This document shows positions 31,181-40,891 of a DNA stretch of 64,000 nucleotides, piece after piece. Below the pieces are notes generated by a model. That model ran no database searches. It was not told the origin of the DNA and saw only the letters and a program-made list of their open reading frames with translations. The stretch comes from an uncultured Opitutaceae bacterium (lineage in GTDB: Bacteria; Verrucomicrobiota; Verrucomicrobiia; Opitutales; Opitutaceae): positions 62,001 through 126,000 of the forward strand of contig CALFXL010000071.1 of NCBI GenBank assembly GCA_937958045.1, read 5' to 3'. The translations under genes and the position numbers were made by a program. Within the stretch, counting starts at the first letter, position 1; every line of letters begins with the position of its first letter.

Positions 31181-32113
31181 TTGAACGCCTCTTGGGACAC
31201 GCTTAAAATCCTCTCCGATCCGACGCGCGTTCGTCTGCTCGCGCTGCTCCAACAAGAGGAACTCGCCGTCGCGGAACTCCAAGAGATCCTCGGCATGGCG
31301 CAGTCCCGTATCTCGTCGCAACTCGCGCTGCTTCGCCAAAGCGAACTCGTCATCGATCGCCGCGAGGGCAAAAAGGCGTTTTATTCGCTTCACCCGTCGA
31401 TCCCCGCACGCCAACTCAGTCTCGTGCGCGCCGCGTGCGACGCCGTCGCCGATCAACCCGAGCTCGCCGACGACAGCGCCAATCTCGAACGCATCCTCAC
31501 GCGCCGTCGCCAGCAATCGGAGGCGTATTTCAACTTTATCGCCGGCAAACTCGGCAAAAACTACTGCCCCGGTCGCTCGTGGGAAGCGATCGGCCATCTC
31601 GCGCTTCGACTTACGCCCGCCATTACCATCGCCGACCTCGGCGCGGGCGAAGGTCTCATTTCCCAACTCCTCGCACGGCGCGCCGAGCGCGTGTGGTGTA
31701 TCGACAACTCTCCGCGCATGGTCGAGGTCGGCACCGAACTCGCCGCGAAAAACGGCTTCGCCAACCTCGCCTACAAGCTCGGCGATATCGAAGCGGTTCC
31801 CTTGCCCGACGTCTCCGTCGATCTCGCGATCCTCAGCCAAGCGCTTCACCACGCGCAGCATCCGCAAAAAGCCGTCTCCGAAGCCTTCCGTATTCTCAAA
31901 CCCGGCGGACAAATTCTCGTGCTCGATTTGAAGGCACATACGTTCGAAAAAGCCCGCGAGCTCTACGCCGATGTCTGGCTCGGTTTTAAGGAAAGCGAGC
32001 TCCATCGCTTCCTGCAAAAAGCCGGGTTCCAACAGGTCGATGTCACCATCGTCGCCCGCGAAACCCATGAGCCCGGTTTCGAAACGCTGCTCGCCTCAGG
32101 TATCAAAGCCTGA
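31181..32113 (+). CDS. ArsR-type regulator fused to a SAM-dependent methyltransferase
   Basis: A 310-residue fusion. Residues about 1-95 are an ArsR/SmtB winged helix (DTLKILSDPTRVRLLALLQ, VAELQEILGMAQSRISSQLA, DRREGKKAFYSL). Residues 130-310 are a class I methyltransferase with motif I TIADLGAGEGLISQLLA, ALHHAQHPQKAVSEAFRILK and PGGQILVLDL. No ArsR metal-binding cysteine pair (CxC in helix alpha3) is visible. Known fusions of this type are linked to SAM/methionine metabolism, which fits the CysK and sulfur genes a few kilobases on, but that is inference. The likely start is TTG at 31181; no nearer ATG starts before the DNA-binding domain. Confidence 0.82.
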   Translation: MNASWDTLKILSDPTRVRLLALLQQEELAVAELQEILGMAQSRISSQLALLRQSELVIDRREGKKAFYSLHPSIPARQLSLVRAACDAVADQPELADDSANLERILTRRRQQSEAYFNFIAGKLGKNYCPGRSWEAIGHLALRLTPAITIADLGAGEGLISQLLARRAERVWCIDNSPRMVEVGTELAAKNGFANLAYKLGDIEAVPLPDVSVDLAILSQALHHAQHPQKAVSEAFRILKPGGQILVLDLKAHTFEKARELYADVWLGFKESELHRFLQKAGFQQVDVTIVARETHEPGFETLLASGIKA

Positions 32114-32190
32114 GCGATTCGCGCAGAACACATCTGTTTCCCAGCTCGTTTGACTCCGCTCCGACGCGACCTAGCGTCCGCTTTTCCTGC

Positions 32191-33483
<1,293 letters not shown>

Positions 33484-33522
33484 AAAACGCGCGGTCAAAC
33501 GCCGCGCGTGTATTCAAATTTT

Positions 33523-33546
33523 CACGACAAACGATCGTCGTTTTTT
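33523..33546 (+). terminator. Possible terminator after hflX
   Basis: A short stem (ACGAC with GTCGT) flanks AAACGATC, and a run of six T follows at 33541-33546, at the 3' end of the convergent gene. The stem is only 5-6 base pairs. A stronger hairpin (ACGCGCGG/CCGCGCGT near 33487-33509) precedes it without a T-run. Confidence 0.5.
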
Positions 33547-33848
33547 CAGACGCTCGCGTCGTAAATTTGCACCTTCGCGAACCACGGACGGAATTGTTCC
33601 AAGAACGCCTTGTGGATCGGATCCACTTGATACGCGTCGTGCGCCGATACGTCTGCAAACGTGATGGAAAGCGCAGCCGTATACGTCGCATCCAACACCG
33701 GACGTGGAGCGATTGGCGCCGGCCGCCCGATGTGCAGCGACTGCACCACCGCGATGCCGCGCAAGGTTTCCAAGCCCGCAAAAAACTGCGCGCGCTCGGC
33801 GTCGCTCAACTCGGGTTTCAGCCAGAAAAAGACAGAGTGAATGATCAT
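33546..33848 (-). CDS. Dabb-family (stress-responsive A/B barrel) protein
   Basis: A 100-residue dimeric ferredoxin-like barrel protein. MIIHSVFFWLKPELSDAERA starts the family's first strand and helix. Its conserved histidine-containing strand, ALSITFADVSAHDAYQVDP, and the PIHKAFLEQFRPWF helix follow. The role of bacterial Dabb proteins is generally unknown. It lies between cysK and hflX, convergent with hflX. Confidence 0.88.
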   Translation of the reverse strand: MIIHSVFFWLKPELSDAERAQFFAGLETLRGIAVVQSLHIGRPAPIAPRPVLDATYTAALSITFADVSAHDAYQVDPIHKAFLEQFRPWFAKVQIYDASV

Positions 33849-33920
33849 CGCCGCGATTTCCGGCAGACGCGCTCAGCTTGGCAAGTCGTGAAGCGCGCTG
33901 CGCGCTTCTCCGAGTTCATC

Positions 33921-34889
33921 TCAAAGAAGATCGGCGATCGAGTCCGACTCGATCGCGATATCCGAAAACAACCACGACGATAGATAACGTTCACTGCCCG
34001 AAGGCACGACGACGACGATCTGTTTGCCTTTGTTTTCCGGACGTTTCGCGAGCTGCAACCCCGCCCACACCGCGGCGCCGGCGGAGATGCCGATCGGAAT
34101 TCCATCGAGCGCGTTGACTTGTTTGCTGATCGGCCCCGAGTCGGTGTCTTTCACACGAATCACTTCATCGTAGATCTTCGTGTTGAGCACAGCCGGAACA
34201 AAACCAGCGCCGAGTCCCTGCAGCTTATGCGGTCCTGGTTTGTCGCCGGACAGCACGGCAGAAGTGTCGGGTTCCACGGCGACAATTTTCACCGACGCTT
34301 TGCGCGACTTCAGCACTTCACCCACGCCGGTAATCGTGCCGCCGGTTCCGACGCCACTCACAACCATATCCACCTTCCCATCGGTATCGTTCCAAATTTC
34401 CTCAGCCGTCGTGCGACGATGAATTTCGGGGTTCGCAGGATTCTCGAATTGCTGCAGCATGACGCTGTTGGGGATTTTCTCCGCGAGTTCCTGGGCTTTG
34501 GCGATCGAACCCTTGATGCCTTTGGAACCTTCCGTGAGCACGAGACGCGCGCCGAGGATCTTCAGAATTTTCCTCCGCTCGATAGACATCGTTTCCGGCA
34601 TCGTGAGGATCAAACGAATGCCCTTCGCCGCGGCGACAAACGCCAGCGCGATACCCGTGTTTCCGCTCGTGGGCTCGATGAGCACGGTGTCTTGGTTGAT
34701 CTTCCCAGACTTCAGCGCCGCGGAGATCATCGCGAGGCCGATGCGGTCTTTGACACTCGAGAGCGGATTGAAGAATTCGAGCTTCAGCAAAATCTCCGCC
34801 TGCGCGCCGTGTGCTGCAGCCGTCCGGTTGAGACGAACGAGTGGTGTATTGCCGATGGTTTCCGTGATGTCGTTGTAGATCTTGGGCAT
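33921..34889 (-). CDS. cysK: Cysteine synthase A
   Basis: A 322-residue PLP enzyme that makes L-cysteine from O-acetylserine and sulfide. The PLP lysine is Lys47 in NPLSSVKDR. The substrate-binding loop EPTSGNTGIALAF, the PLP-phosphate loop VSGVGTGGTITGVG and the C-terminal PIGISAGAAVWAGLQLA are all present. The start matches the usual MPKIYNDITETIGNTPLV. It is divergent from the sulfur-transfer enzyme gene at 35037, sharing a promoter region. Confidence 0.97.
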   Translation of the reverse strand: MPKIYNDITETIGNTPLVRLNRTAAAHGAQAEILLKLEFFNPLSSVKDRIGLAMISAALKSGKINQDTVLIEPTSGNTGIALAFVAAAKGIRLILTMPETMSIERRKILKILGARLVLTEGSKGIKGSIAKAQELAEKIPNSVMLQQFENPANPEIHRRTTAEEIWNDTDGKVDMVVSGVGTGGTITGVGEVLKSRKASVKIVAVEPDTSAVLSGDKPGPHKLQGLGAGFVPAVLNTKIYDEVIRVKDTDSGPISKQVNALDGIPIGISAGAAVWAGLQLAKRPENKGKQIVVVVPSGSERYLSSWLFSDIAIESDSIADLL

Positions 34890-34922
34890 GATGAGAAGGA
34901 ACGAAGGTTGTACTCATACTTA

Positions 34923-34942
34923 ATTATATCGCATCACGATGC
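34923..34942 (-). promoter_or_regulatory. Candidate cysK promoter and inverted repeat
   Basis: On the minus strand TATAAT (34923-34928) lies about 34 bases upstream of the cysK start. Just upstream is the inverted repeat GCATC/GATGC (34931-34942). No good -35 element is visible, so activation by a regulator binding near the repeat is possible. Confidence 0.45.
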
Positions 34943-35036
34943 AATTTGATTTTCCATTTGCCCGCGTTGCCAAACTCTCCGCCCGGGTCACACCTATCTT
35001 TCGTCAGGAGTCGTTATCGTTCCTTCCAGTCCTGCC

Positions 35037-36221
35037 ATGAAAAATCCCGACCTCCACTTCGCGACCCGCTGCGCTCGCGCCGGTTCTCTCGATCGAAAAC
35101 CCGGTGACAACGCCCCCGTGCAAACTCCGATCGCGCAAAGTGCGATCTTCGAGCTCGGTTCCACCGCCGACGCCGAAGCCATTTTCTCCGGTGCGCGCAA
35201 AGGCTACGCGTACTCGCGTTTTGGGAATCCCACCGTCGATGCGCTCGCACGTGCGCTCGCGAATCTCGAAGGTGGTGCTGACGCGCTGGTGACGAGCTCT
35301 GGAAACGCCGCGCTGCTTTGCGCCGTCACCGCTGCGTTGCAGGAACGCGATGGACCGCTGCTCACGCATCCCGACATCTACGGTGGCAGTTTTGAACTGC
35401 TGCAAATTCTGCGGTCGGCTTACCGGGTATCCGTCGAAATCGTCGATCCCGCGAACGAAAGCGCGTGGTTCTCCGCGATCGATCGCGCCGGCGCGGTGTT
35501 AATGGAAACCCCGTCCAATCCGCTCATGCGCCTCATCGATCTGCGCGCGACGGTCGAGCGGGCGCGCGCCAAGTCAGTCCCAGTGATCGTGGACAACACC
35601 GTAGCCACGCCATTCAACCAGCGGCCGTTTGAGTTCGGCGCCGATTGGGTGATTCATTCGACGACCAAATATCTCAACGGTCACGGCGACTTGGTCGGTG
35701 GCTGCGTCATTCGGCGGGAAGCGCTGACCAAAGCTCATCGCGTCATTCACAAGAATCTCGGTGGCACCGTGAACGCATTCGAGGCCTGGCTCGTTCTTCG
35801 CGGCCTGCGCACGTTTGCGCTGCGCATGGAGGCGCACAACCGCAACGCCCGCGAAATCGCCACCTGGCTCGCCCAGCGTCCGGAGGTTTCAGGGGTGTAT
35901 TATCCGGGCTTTCGCACGCATCCGCAGGGCGCGATATTCGCGCAGCAAATGGAACACGGCGGTGGCCTCCTTTCGTTCGAGCTCGCCGGCGGCGAAGCAG
36001 CGGCCGCACGTTTCATCGATCGCCTGCGATTGATCGTGCATGCGGTGAGTTTGGGCGGACCGGAAACACTGGTGACTCGTCCCGCCGTCTCCAGCCATCG
36101 CGGAATGACGCCGGAAGCGCGTCTTCAAGCCGGGATTACCGACGGTTTGATCCGCCTATCGGCCGGTTTGGAGTCTGCCGACGATTTGATTGCCGACCTC
36201 GAGCAAGCCCTCGCGTCATGA
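35037..36221 (+). CDS. Cystathionine gamma-synthase/O-acetylhomoserine sulfhydrylase-family PLP enzyme
   Basis: A 394-residue Cys/Met metabolism PLP enzyme. The PLP lysine is Lys211 in HSTTKYLNGHGDLVGG. Other family marks are YAYSRFGNPTVDALARALA, TSSGNAALLCAVTAALQ, ETPSNPLMRLIDL and SLGGPETLVTRPAVSSHR. The family includes cystathionine gamma-synthase (MetB), cystathionine lyase (MetC) and O-acetylhomoserine sulfhydrylase (MetY), which cannot be told apart securely from sequence alone. Its stop codon overlaps the start of the next small gene (ATGA). Confidence 0.9.
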   Translation: MKNPDLHFATRCARAGSLDRKPGDNAPVQTPIAQSAIFELGSTADAEAIFSGARKGYAYSRFGNPTVDALARALANLEGGADALVTSSGNAALLCAVTAALQERDGPLLTHPDIYGGSFELLQILRSAYRVSVEIVDPANESAWFSAIDRAGAVLMETPSNPLMRLIDLRATVERARAKSVPVIVDNTVATPFNQRPFEFGADWVIHSTTKYLNGHGDLVGGCVIRREALTKAHRVIHKNLGGTVNAFEAWLVLRGLRTFALRMEAHNRNAREIATWLAQRPEVSGVYYPGFRTHPQGAIFAQQMEHGGGLLSFELAGGEAAAARFIDRLRLIVHAVSLGGPETLVTRPAVSSHRGMTPEARLQAGITDGLIRLSAGLESADDLIADLEQALAS

Positions 36222-36427
36222 ACGACAACAAAAAACCTCCGCCCTCATGCCGCACTGATCCAGCAGTTGTCGCCGATCCAAATATCCCATGCGACAAATG
36301 CGGCGCGTTTGGTGCGTACCGTTGGGACGGTGTGAATCTCTGTCTTCAATGTTACACCGAACGAGGATCTTGCTGCGCCGAGGCAGATATCTCCGAACCT
36401 CCGTCGATTTCGCGGGACCGCGACTAA
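36218..36427 (+). CDS. Small zinc-ribbon-like protein, 69 aa
   Basis: A 69-residue protein starting MNDNKKPPPSCRTDPAVVAD. Two cysteine pairs, IPCDKCGAFGAYRWDG and NLCLQCYTE, form a plausible zinc ribbon, and GSCC follows. The ATG at 36218 overlaps the stop of the PLP enzyme gene by four bases, which implies translational coupling. I know no function. The conserved look of the cysteine-rich core makes it more than a random frame, and a zinc- or sulfur-related accessory role is conceivable. Confidence 0.7.
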   Translation: MNDNKKPPPSCRTDPAVVADPNIPCDKCGAFGAYRWDGVNLCLQCYTERGSCCAEADISEPPSISRDRD

Positions 36428-36457
36428 CTCAGGCCTCGCCTCTTTCTTGTTACGAGG

Positions 36458-36531
36458 TGGCTGCCCGACATGGATTCGAACCATGACTAGGTGAGTCAAA
36501 GTCACCTGTGCTGCCATTACACCATCGGGCA
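36458..36531 (-). tRNA. tRNA-Gln (UUG)
   Basis: On the minus strand the acceptor TGCCCGA pairs with TCGGGCA. The D arm, an anticodon stem GGTGA/TCACC with loop CTTTGAC, and the T arm CATGG-TTCGAAT-CCATG are intact. The anticodon is TTG (glutamine, CAA codons). The CCA end is encoded. Length 71 bases plus CCA. Confidence 0.95.
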
Positions 36532-36541
36532 AAGAGGGGTG

Positions 36542-36570
36542 GAAATTGGGCCGATTCATGAGTCCGTCAA
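36542..36570 (-). promoter_or_regulatory. Possible tRNA-Gln promoter
   Basis: On the minus strand TTGACG (36565-36570) and AATTTC (36542-36547) are 17 bases apart and end about 10 bases before the tRNA. The -10 match is weak. Confidence 0.35.
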
Positions 36571-36602
36571 GGCCTGAGATTAGCGGGATAAAATTCCATC
36601 GT

Positions 36603-36899
36603 TCACATGTATTCGGGAAAGCGATTTTCCAGATCGCGCAGCAGATCCTGAAAATCCACGCCCTCTTCGCGCGCAAACTGGCATGTGATGGAGTAGAGCG
36701 TCTCTTTGTTTCTCGCCTCGCCGCCGGCCAAAGCCAGCGCCTCACGCGACGTGAGCATACGGGCCTCGCGGACGCAGGAAATCACCATGGCCGATGCCCG
36801 CTCAAACGCCTCGAGAGTTTTGGGCGATTGGATCGGCGAGATGGGCGGTGGAAGCGGGCGTCCATGACGATCGCGACGGAGATAGCCGCGTTGAATCAT
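36603..36899 (-). CDS. Hypothetical protein, 98 aa
   Basis: I do not recognise this protein. It starts MIQRGYLRRDRHGRPLPPPI and has a helical second half: FERASAMVISCVREARMLT, EALALAGGEARNKETLYSI and VDFQDLLRDLENRFPEYM. There is no signal peptide or membrane segment. It sits between the tRNA and the OMP terminator. Composition agrees with genuine coding sequence, but support is modest. Confidence 0.6.
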   Translation of the reverse strand: MIQRGYLRRDRHGRPLPPPISPIQSPKTLEAFERASAMVISCVREARMLTSREALALAGGEARNKETLYSITCQFAREEGVDFQDLLRDLENRFPEYM

Positions 36900-36915
36900 G
36901 CGCCATTATCGACAC

Positions 36916-36944
36916 AAAAAAGCCGCCGGTTGATCGCCGGCGGC
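36916..36944 (-). terminator. Terminator of the OMP gene
   Basis: On the minus strand, GCCGCCGG pairs with CCGGCGGC (36922-36929 and 36937-36944), followed by a run of T (complement of 36916-36921). Confidence 0.9.
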
Positions 36945-36967
36945 TGCTGCGGGAAAAGTTCCTTCGA

Positions 36968-38359
36968 TTAGAAGCGAGTGATGATGCCGAAGCGGAAACC
37001 GCTGCTTGAACCCAGATCGATCTGGGCGGTGCGCCCGCGCACCGACTGCGAGTAATCGCCGAGTTTCTCGAAACCATAACCGGCAAAGAAACCGGTACGC
37101 ACGGTGAGCCAGCGCTCGATATTGATGTCGCCGTAATAGCCGGGAACGAAGCGCTTTTCCGAAGAACCTTCCTGAATGCGGATGTTGCCGGCGACATCGG
37201 GGAGCTCGATGTACTCGTCGACGATAAAATCGGTGCCGACATACGCTCCGGCCACGCCGGCGCTCACGCTGACCGTCCAGTTTTTGGAGATCGGGAATCG
37301 AATGATGGGGCCAACGCGGAGCATGTAATACGCACCTTTGATTTGCCAGTAACCAAAAACGTCCACCGGCACTTCCGTGGATCCGAGCGCGAGCGGATTC
37401 GCGTAGTCGAGGTACTTAAGATTTTCGGACGCGTAGGTGTACTCGATTTCCTCCGGTTCGCCTTCATTGTAGATGATGTACTTATCGGTGATCGTTTCGA
37501 AGTCGTCGCCCGACGCATACCACCAGTTCGGGAATGAACTCGGGCCGACCAGATTTCCTTTGCTGTCGCGCGACGCGAGCATGTAGCGATCGGTCGTTTT
37601 CACGAGATTCGCGCCGATTGCACTGCGCGTTTTCGCGTTAATATCCGAAGCGCCTGCCGAGAAGTTGATGCCCCACTCGAAGCGTTTGTAACGCTTGAAA
37701 ATGTGGCTGAACTGAAGCTCCACGCCGCCACTCGTCTTGCTTTCCGCTTGGGCGGTGGCGCCTGAGGACGTCACGGAATAAGAGCTCATGTCGACGTAGG
37801 CATTACCATCGGTGCCCCCGATCTGACCGGTCGAGTTGTAGACCCAGTTATAGGTCAGGCCATTATGCGTACCCTCGATGTAGCGGACGTACTCACCGGC
37901 GATGTAGGACGTGGTGTAATTGTACTCGGGATGCTCCTCGTCCGTGTAGCGGATGTGCGTTTCCAACCGGTAACGCGTCTGGTCATCATTAAGCCAGACA
38001 CGCTCCGTCCACGTCTTCGTGTTACCGCTCGTCGTGCCGTTTGCTTCGCCGTACAGCTTGTCTTCAGCAGCCTTCTCATCGTCCACATCGTGCTTTCGCG
38101 CCGTTGTCTTGGTCCACGAGCCGTTGTCGTAAATTTTCTGGTCGGTGGACGCGTCGTTGTAAGCGCTGTACCGCGACGGGATGGTGCCCAGATTGCCAAA
38201 GGTCACCTTGGCGTTGCCGCCGATCATGCGGACTCCCACGGAAACGCTGTTTTTCAGAGGGCGATAAAATTCAATGGGGACTGCTTCCTGAGCGAATCCT
38301 GCGGACGCAAATCCGAGGGTCAGGCTGACGAGGGCAACACGAGGGAGGGAGGATTTCAT
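36968..38359 (-). CDS. Outer-membrane beta-barrel protein
   Basis: A 463-residue exported protein. Signal peptide MKSSLPRVALVSLTLGFASA (cleaved after GFA). The rest alternates hydrophobic and polar residues with many aromatics, typical of a transmembrane barrel. It includes ELQFSHIFKRYKRFEWGINF, YWQIKGAYYMLRVGPIIRFP and a last strand SSGFRFGIITRF ending in Phe as barrels usually do. Several long Tyr/Asn/Thr-rich loops (WYASGDDFETITDKYIIYNE) suggest surface exposure. Ligand unknown. The gene lies next to a PagL-like enzyme on the same strand. Confidence 0.82.
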   Translation of the reverse strand: MKSSLPRVALVSLTLGFASAGFAQEAVPIEFYRPLKNSVSVGVRMIGGNAKVTFGNLGTIPSRYSAYNDASTDQKIYDNGSWTKTTARKHDVDDEKAAEDKLYGEANGTTSGNTKTWTERVWLNDDQTRYRLETHIRYTDEEHPEYNYTTSYIAGEYVRYIEGTHNGLTYNWVYNSTGQIGGTDGNAYVDMSSYSVTSSGATAQAESKTSGGVELQFSHIFKRYKRFEWGINFSAGASDINAKTRSAIGANLVKTTDRYMLASRDSKGNLVGPSSFPNWWYASGDDFETITDKYIIYNEGEPEEIEYTYASENLKYLDYANPLALGSTEVPVDVFGYWQIKGAYYMLRVGPIIRFPISKNWTVSVSAGVAGAYVGTDFIVDEYIELPDVAGNIRIQEGSSEKRFVPGYYGDINIERWLTVRTGFFAGYGFEKLGDYSQSVRGRTAQIDLGSSSGFRFGIITRF

Positions 38360-38436
38360 GGAAAACGAGCCTTTCAAGGACGCCTGCTTAATAAAAAAGT
38401 TGCGAGCAAATGTTTGGGAGTTTTCTACGGGCCGTT

Positions 38437-38943
38437 TTACAGCAGGTCGAAGCGGCAACCCATCGTCAGCAGCTCCGTGCCGGGATTTCGGTCCGAGATA
38501 CTGCCGTTTGAGATGTGCGCCAGTCGCAGAAAGATCCATTGGCGCACGCCGATCTTTCGCGTCAGTTCGCCATACGAATAAAACTCCAAATGGCTGCCCA
38601 GATCTGCGCCTTCGTGGCGCTCGTAATAGCCAGGACCAAAACCCACCGCGCCCTCCCACCCGTCCGCGAGGCTCCAACTCCGCGCTACGCCCCCCCCCAC
38701 AAAAACCGCGCCGTCCGTCGCCCAGCTCGCCAAGATCCACGGCGTTAAGCCGGCTTTCCAAGCGCTTCCTTGGTAATCGATGCCCAAGAGCGGATTTTTT
38801 TCCCCGTCAAAAACGCCGGAAATTCCTCCGTGCAAATAAAGCGTTCCGCGCCTTTCGCTTTTCCCAAAATCGTCCACAGCTGCGTGAATCGTTGAAACGA
38901 ATAATCCGAAGAGTCCTGTCAGGTACCAGCGTTTGAAAACCAT
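38437..38943 (-). CDS. PagL-like lipid A 3-O-deacylase/acyloxyacyl hydrolase
   Basis: A 168-residue outer-membrane barrel enzyme. A signal peptide (MVFKRWYLTGLFGLFVSTIH, cleaved after HAA) precedes the barrel. The C-terminal part LRLAHISNGSISDRNPGTEL gives His143, Ser145 and Glu157. The spacing His-x1-Ser and His to Glu of 14 residues is the same as in the P. aeruginosa PagL catalytic triad. PagL removes the acyl chain at position 3 of lipid A. The presence of the enzyme implies an LPS-bearing outer membrane. The ATG at 38943 is used because the upstream frame lacks a signal peptide. Confidence 0.82.
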   Translation of the reverse strand: MVFKRWYLTGLFGLFVSTIHAAVDDFGKSERRGTLYLHGGISGVFDGEKNPLLGIDYQGSAWKAGLTPWILASWATDGAVFVGGGVARSWSLADGWEGAVGFGPGYYERHEGADLGSHLEFYSYGELTRKIGVRQWIFLRLAHISNGSISDRNPGTELLTMGCRFDLL

Positions 38944-39096
38944 GAACGAAACGGCCTGAACTGTCAGCCCGCTGTCGTGCGTCAATCCCGCAAATAACGC
39001 CGCCTCCCGGGAAGCATCTCGCGATGCCACGCCTCAAGCGCCCGTCAGGGTGCGATTCTCCACCCAATTCTTTGTGATGCTTTCTGAGCGCGACAC

Positions 39097-39801
39097 TTAC
39101 TCGCCGAACTCGCCCAGCGGTTTGCGCGCGGCTTTCTCCGCGGCGATTTGGGCTGCGAGCTTGGGGTCGTGAAGGGCCTCGCGTTCGCGCAGGCGGCGCT
39201 CGCGTTCGCGCAACTCTTCTTCGCGCTGTTCGAGCTCGGTTTCCTTCTCCTGCTGCTCCTGAACTTTTTCGAAAAGCTTGGTCTCGCTCTCGTCCAAAAA
39301 GGCTTCGCGTTCGCGCAGGGCTTCGCGTTGCTCCTGCAACAGGGCCTGCTGGCGCTCCACTTCGGCTTTCAACTGCTCGAGCGCAGCCTGTTCTTCATGA
39401 CTCAACGGACGCGCATCCGCCGCCGCCGCTGCTTTATTCTTGGTGGCTTCGAGAAGTGATTCGCGCGCGCGGAGGAGATTCTCCATCTCGGCAAGTTCGC
39501 GTTCGCGCTCAAGTAACCGGCCTTCGAGATCTTGCAAACTGCGTTCCCGCTCTTCGAGTTTCTGCGTGAGTTGACGGAGCGATTTTTCGAGCTCCGCCAT
39601 CTTGTGATGATCCACACTGAGCGGATCGCCCCACGGATTGCGCGTGGCGGAACGAAGCGCGCTGAGCGTTTTTTTTGTTTCCGCAGCCGTCTCGGAAATT
39701 TCGAACGGCGATCGCAGTTTGCGCCGCGGCAATACCAAAGGCGTTTCGGACTTCGGCTTGGGCGGAAACTTGATGACGACGGGTTGCGGATCGGCGGACA
39801 T
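39097..39801 (-). CDS. Coiled-coil protein, ParA-operon
   Basis: A 234-residue protein. The basic, proline-rich N-terminus includes VVIKFPPKPKSETPLVLPR. The body, about residues 68-215, is a continuous charged coiled coil, rich in ERERELAEMENLLRARESLL and EREAFLDESETKLFEKVQEQ. No enzymatic motif. It lies 29 bases after the next gene's stop, and that gene follows the ParA gene, so the three appear to form one operon. It may act as a scaffold for the ParA ATPase; this is inference. Confidence 0.72.
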   Translation of the reverse strand: MSADPQPVVIKFPPKPKSETPLVLPRRKLRSPFEISETAAETKKTLSALRSATRNPWGDPLSVDHHKMAELEKSLRQLTQKLEERERSLQDLEGRLLERERELAEMENLLRARESLLEATKNKAAAAADARPLSHEEQAALEQLKAEVERQQALLQEQREALREREAFLDESETKLFEKVQEQQEKETELEQREEELRERERRLREREALHDPKLAAQIAAEKAARKPLGEFGE

Positions 39802-39830
39802 TACAAGCGGTTACTCGTGATCGGCACCTT

Positions 39831-40868
39831 TCACGATTTCTTAAACAAGCGGCCGAGACGGGCAAACAGACCACTGCGCGGCGACTGCGCCGGGTCAGTC
39901 GCGGGTGTGATCGTGGTGGTGGGTTTGGCGTAATCGTCGAGCGGCACGAGATACGGTTTTAAGAGACCGGTCACGATCGACTCGATGAGGGGATTTTTCA
40001 ACACAATGGCCAGACGCGCCACCGGCACGCCCGTGTTCACCTGTTCCTGAAGTTGGGCGTGGTCCGCCTGGAAATATTCGATGTAGGAAGCCGTATGCTG
40101 GCGGAGCACTTCTTCCGCAGCGTCGGCATCGGCTTGTTGCGCCGCGGCGGCTTTTTCGGCGTCTTCGGTGCCGAGGATCGCGCCATAGCGCTGGGCGAGC
40201 GAGGCCGCGACTTCATCGGGAAACGCACGTACGGCGAGCGCGATGCCTTCGAGCAAATGAAGGCCTTTATCTCCCGGACGAAACGGCAGATACTGCGCGA
40301 GCGTCTGCTCGTCGATGTGCGACAGCGAATTGATCAACGCACGAAAATCGCCTCCGAGGATGACGTTGTGCGAGATGCCTTGGGCAAACATCGCGAAGGC
40401 TTTGAGCGTCGTGATGTTTTCCAGATTGCAGAACTCGCGCGTCTCGGGCGTGAGCGCGATGAGCGAGATCGGAAAATCTTCGGGGATGCCCAGCTTGGTG
40501 AGATTTTTGAGGATCGGATTGTCGCGCTCGTCCACCAACGCGTCGTTGGTCACCATTTCGCCAAACGGTTCGTCGAACGCGAGGGTCTCCTGCAAAATCG
40601 TGATGAGCTGATCGACGCGCTCCGGATGTCCGGCGAGTCCGGGCATGGCGCAGAGTTCGCGGAAAGGGAGATCGATGTATTTCGCGGGCGTCTCGTCGGC
40701 GCCGGTCAACGGCCAGGGCGCGACGTTGAGATTTTCCGCGAGCCCGGCCAATCGCGTATCGATCATGATCGAGGTCTGAAACGCGGCGCGGACCGCATCC
40801 CATTCGCGCGGGCTGAATTTGCCGGCAACCGGCTGATTCGACGGAGTGGCTTCTGAATTCGACGACAT
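39831..40868 (-). CDS. Hypothetical protein of the ParA operon, 345 aa
   Basis: I do not recognise a named domain. The protein is largely helical: DAVRAAFQTSIMIDTRLAGL, then KYIDLPFRELCAMPGLAG, a central TKLGIPEDFPISLIALTPET and NLENITTLKAFAMFAQGI that resembles a helix-hairpin-helix repeat, and a C-terminal coiled region rich in Ala and Gln (AAAAQQADADAAEEVL). The last 50 residues include RSGLFARLGRLFKKS. It lies between the ParA ATPase and the coiled-coil protein. Confidence 0.7.
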   Translation of the reverse strand: MSSNSEATPSNQPVAGKFSPREWDAVRAAFQTSIMIDTRLAGLAENLNVAPWPLTGADETPAKYIDLPFRELCAMPGLAGHPERVDQLITILQETLAFDEPFGEMVTNDALVDERDNPILKNLTKLGIPEDFPISLIALTPETREFCNLENITTLKAFAMFAQGISHNVILGGDFRALINSLSHIDEQTLAQYLPFRPGDKGLHLLEGIALAVRAFPDEVAASLAQRYGAILGTEDAEKAAAAQQADADAAEEVLRQHTASYIEYFQADHAQLQEQVNTGVPVARLAIVLKNPLIESIVTGLLKPYLVPLDDYAKPTTTITPATDPAQSPRSGLFARLGRLFKKS

Positions 40869-40891
40869 GGAACGGACAGCTGGAAAATGGA

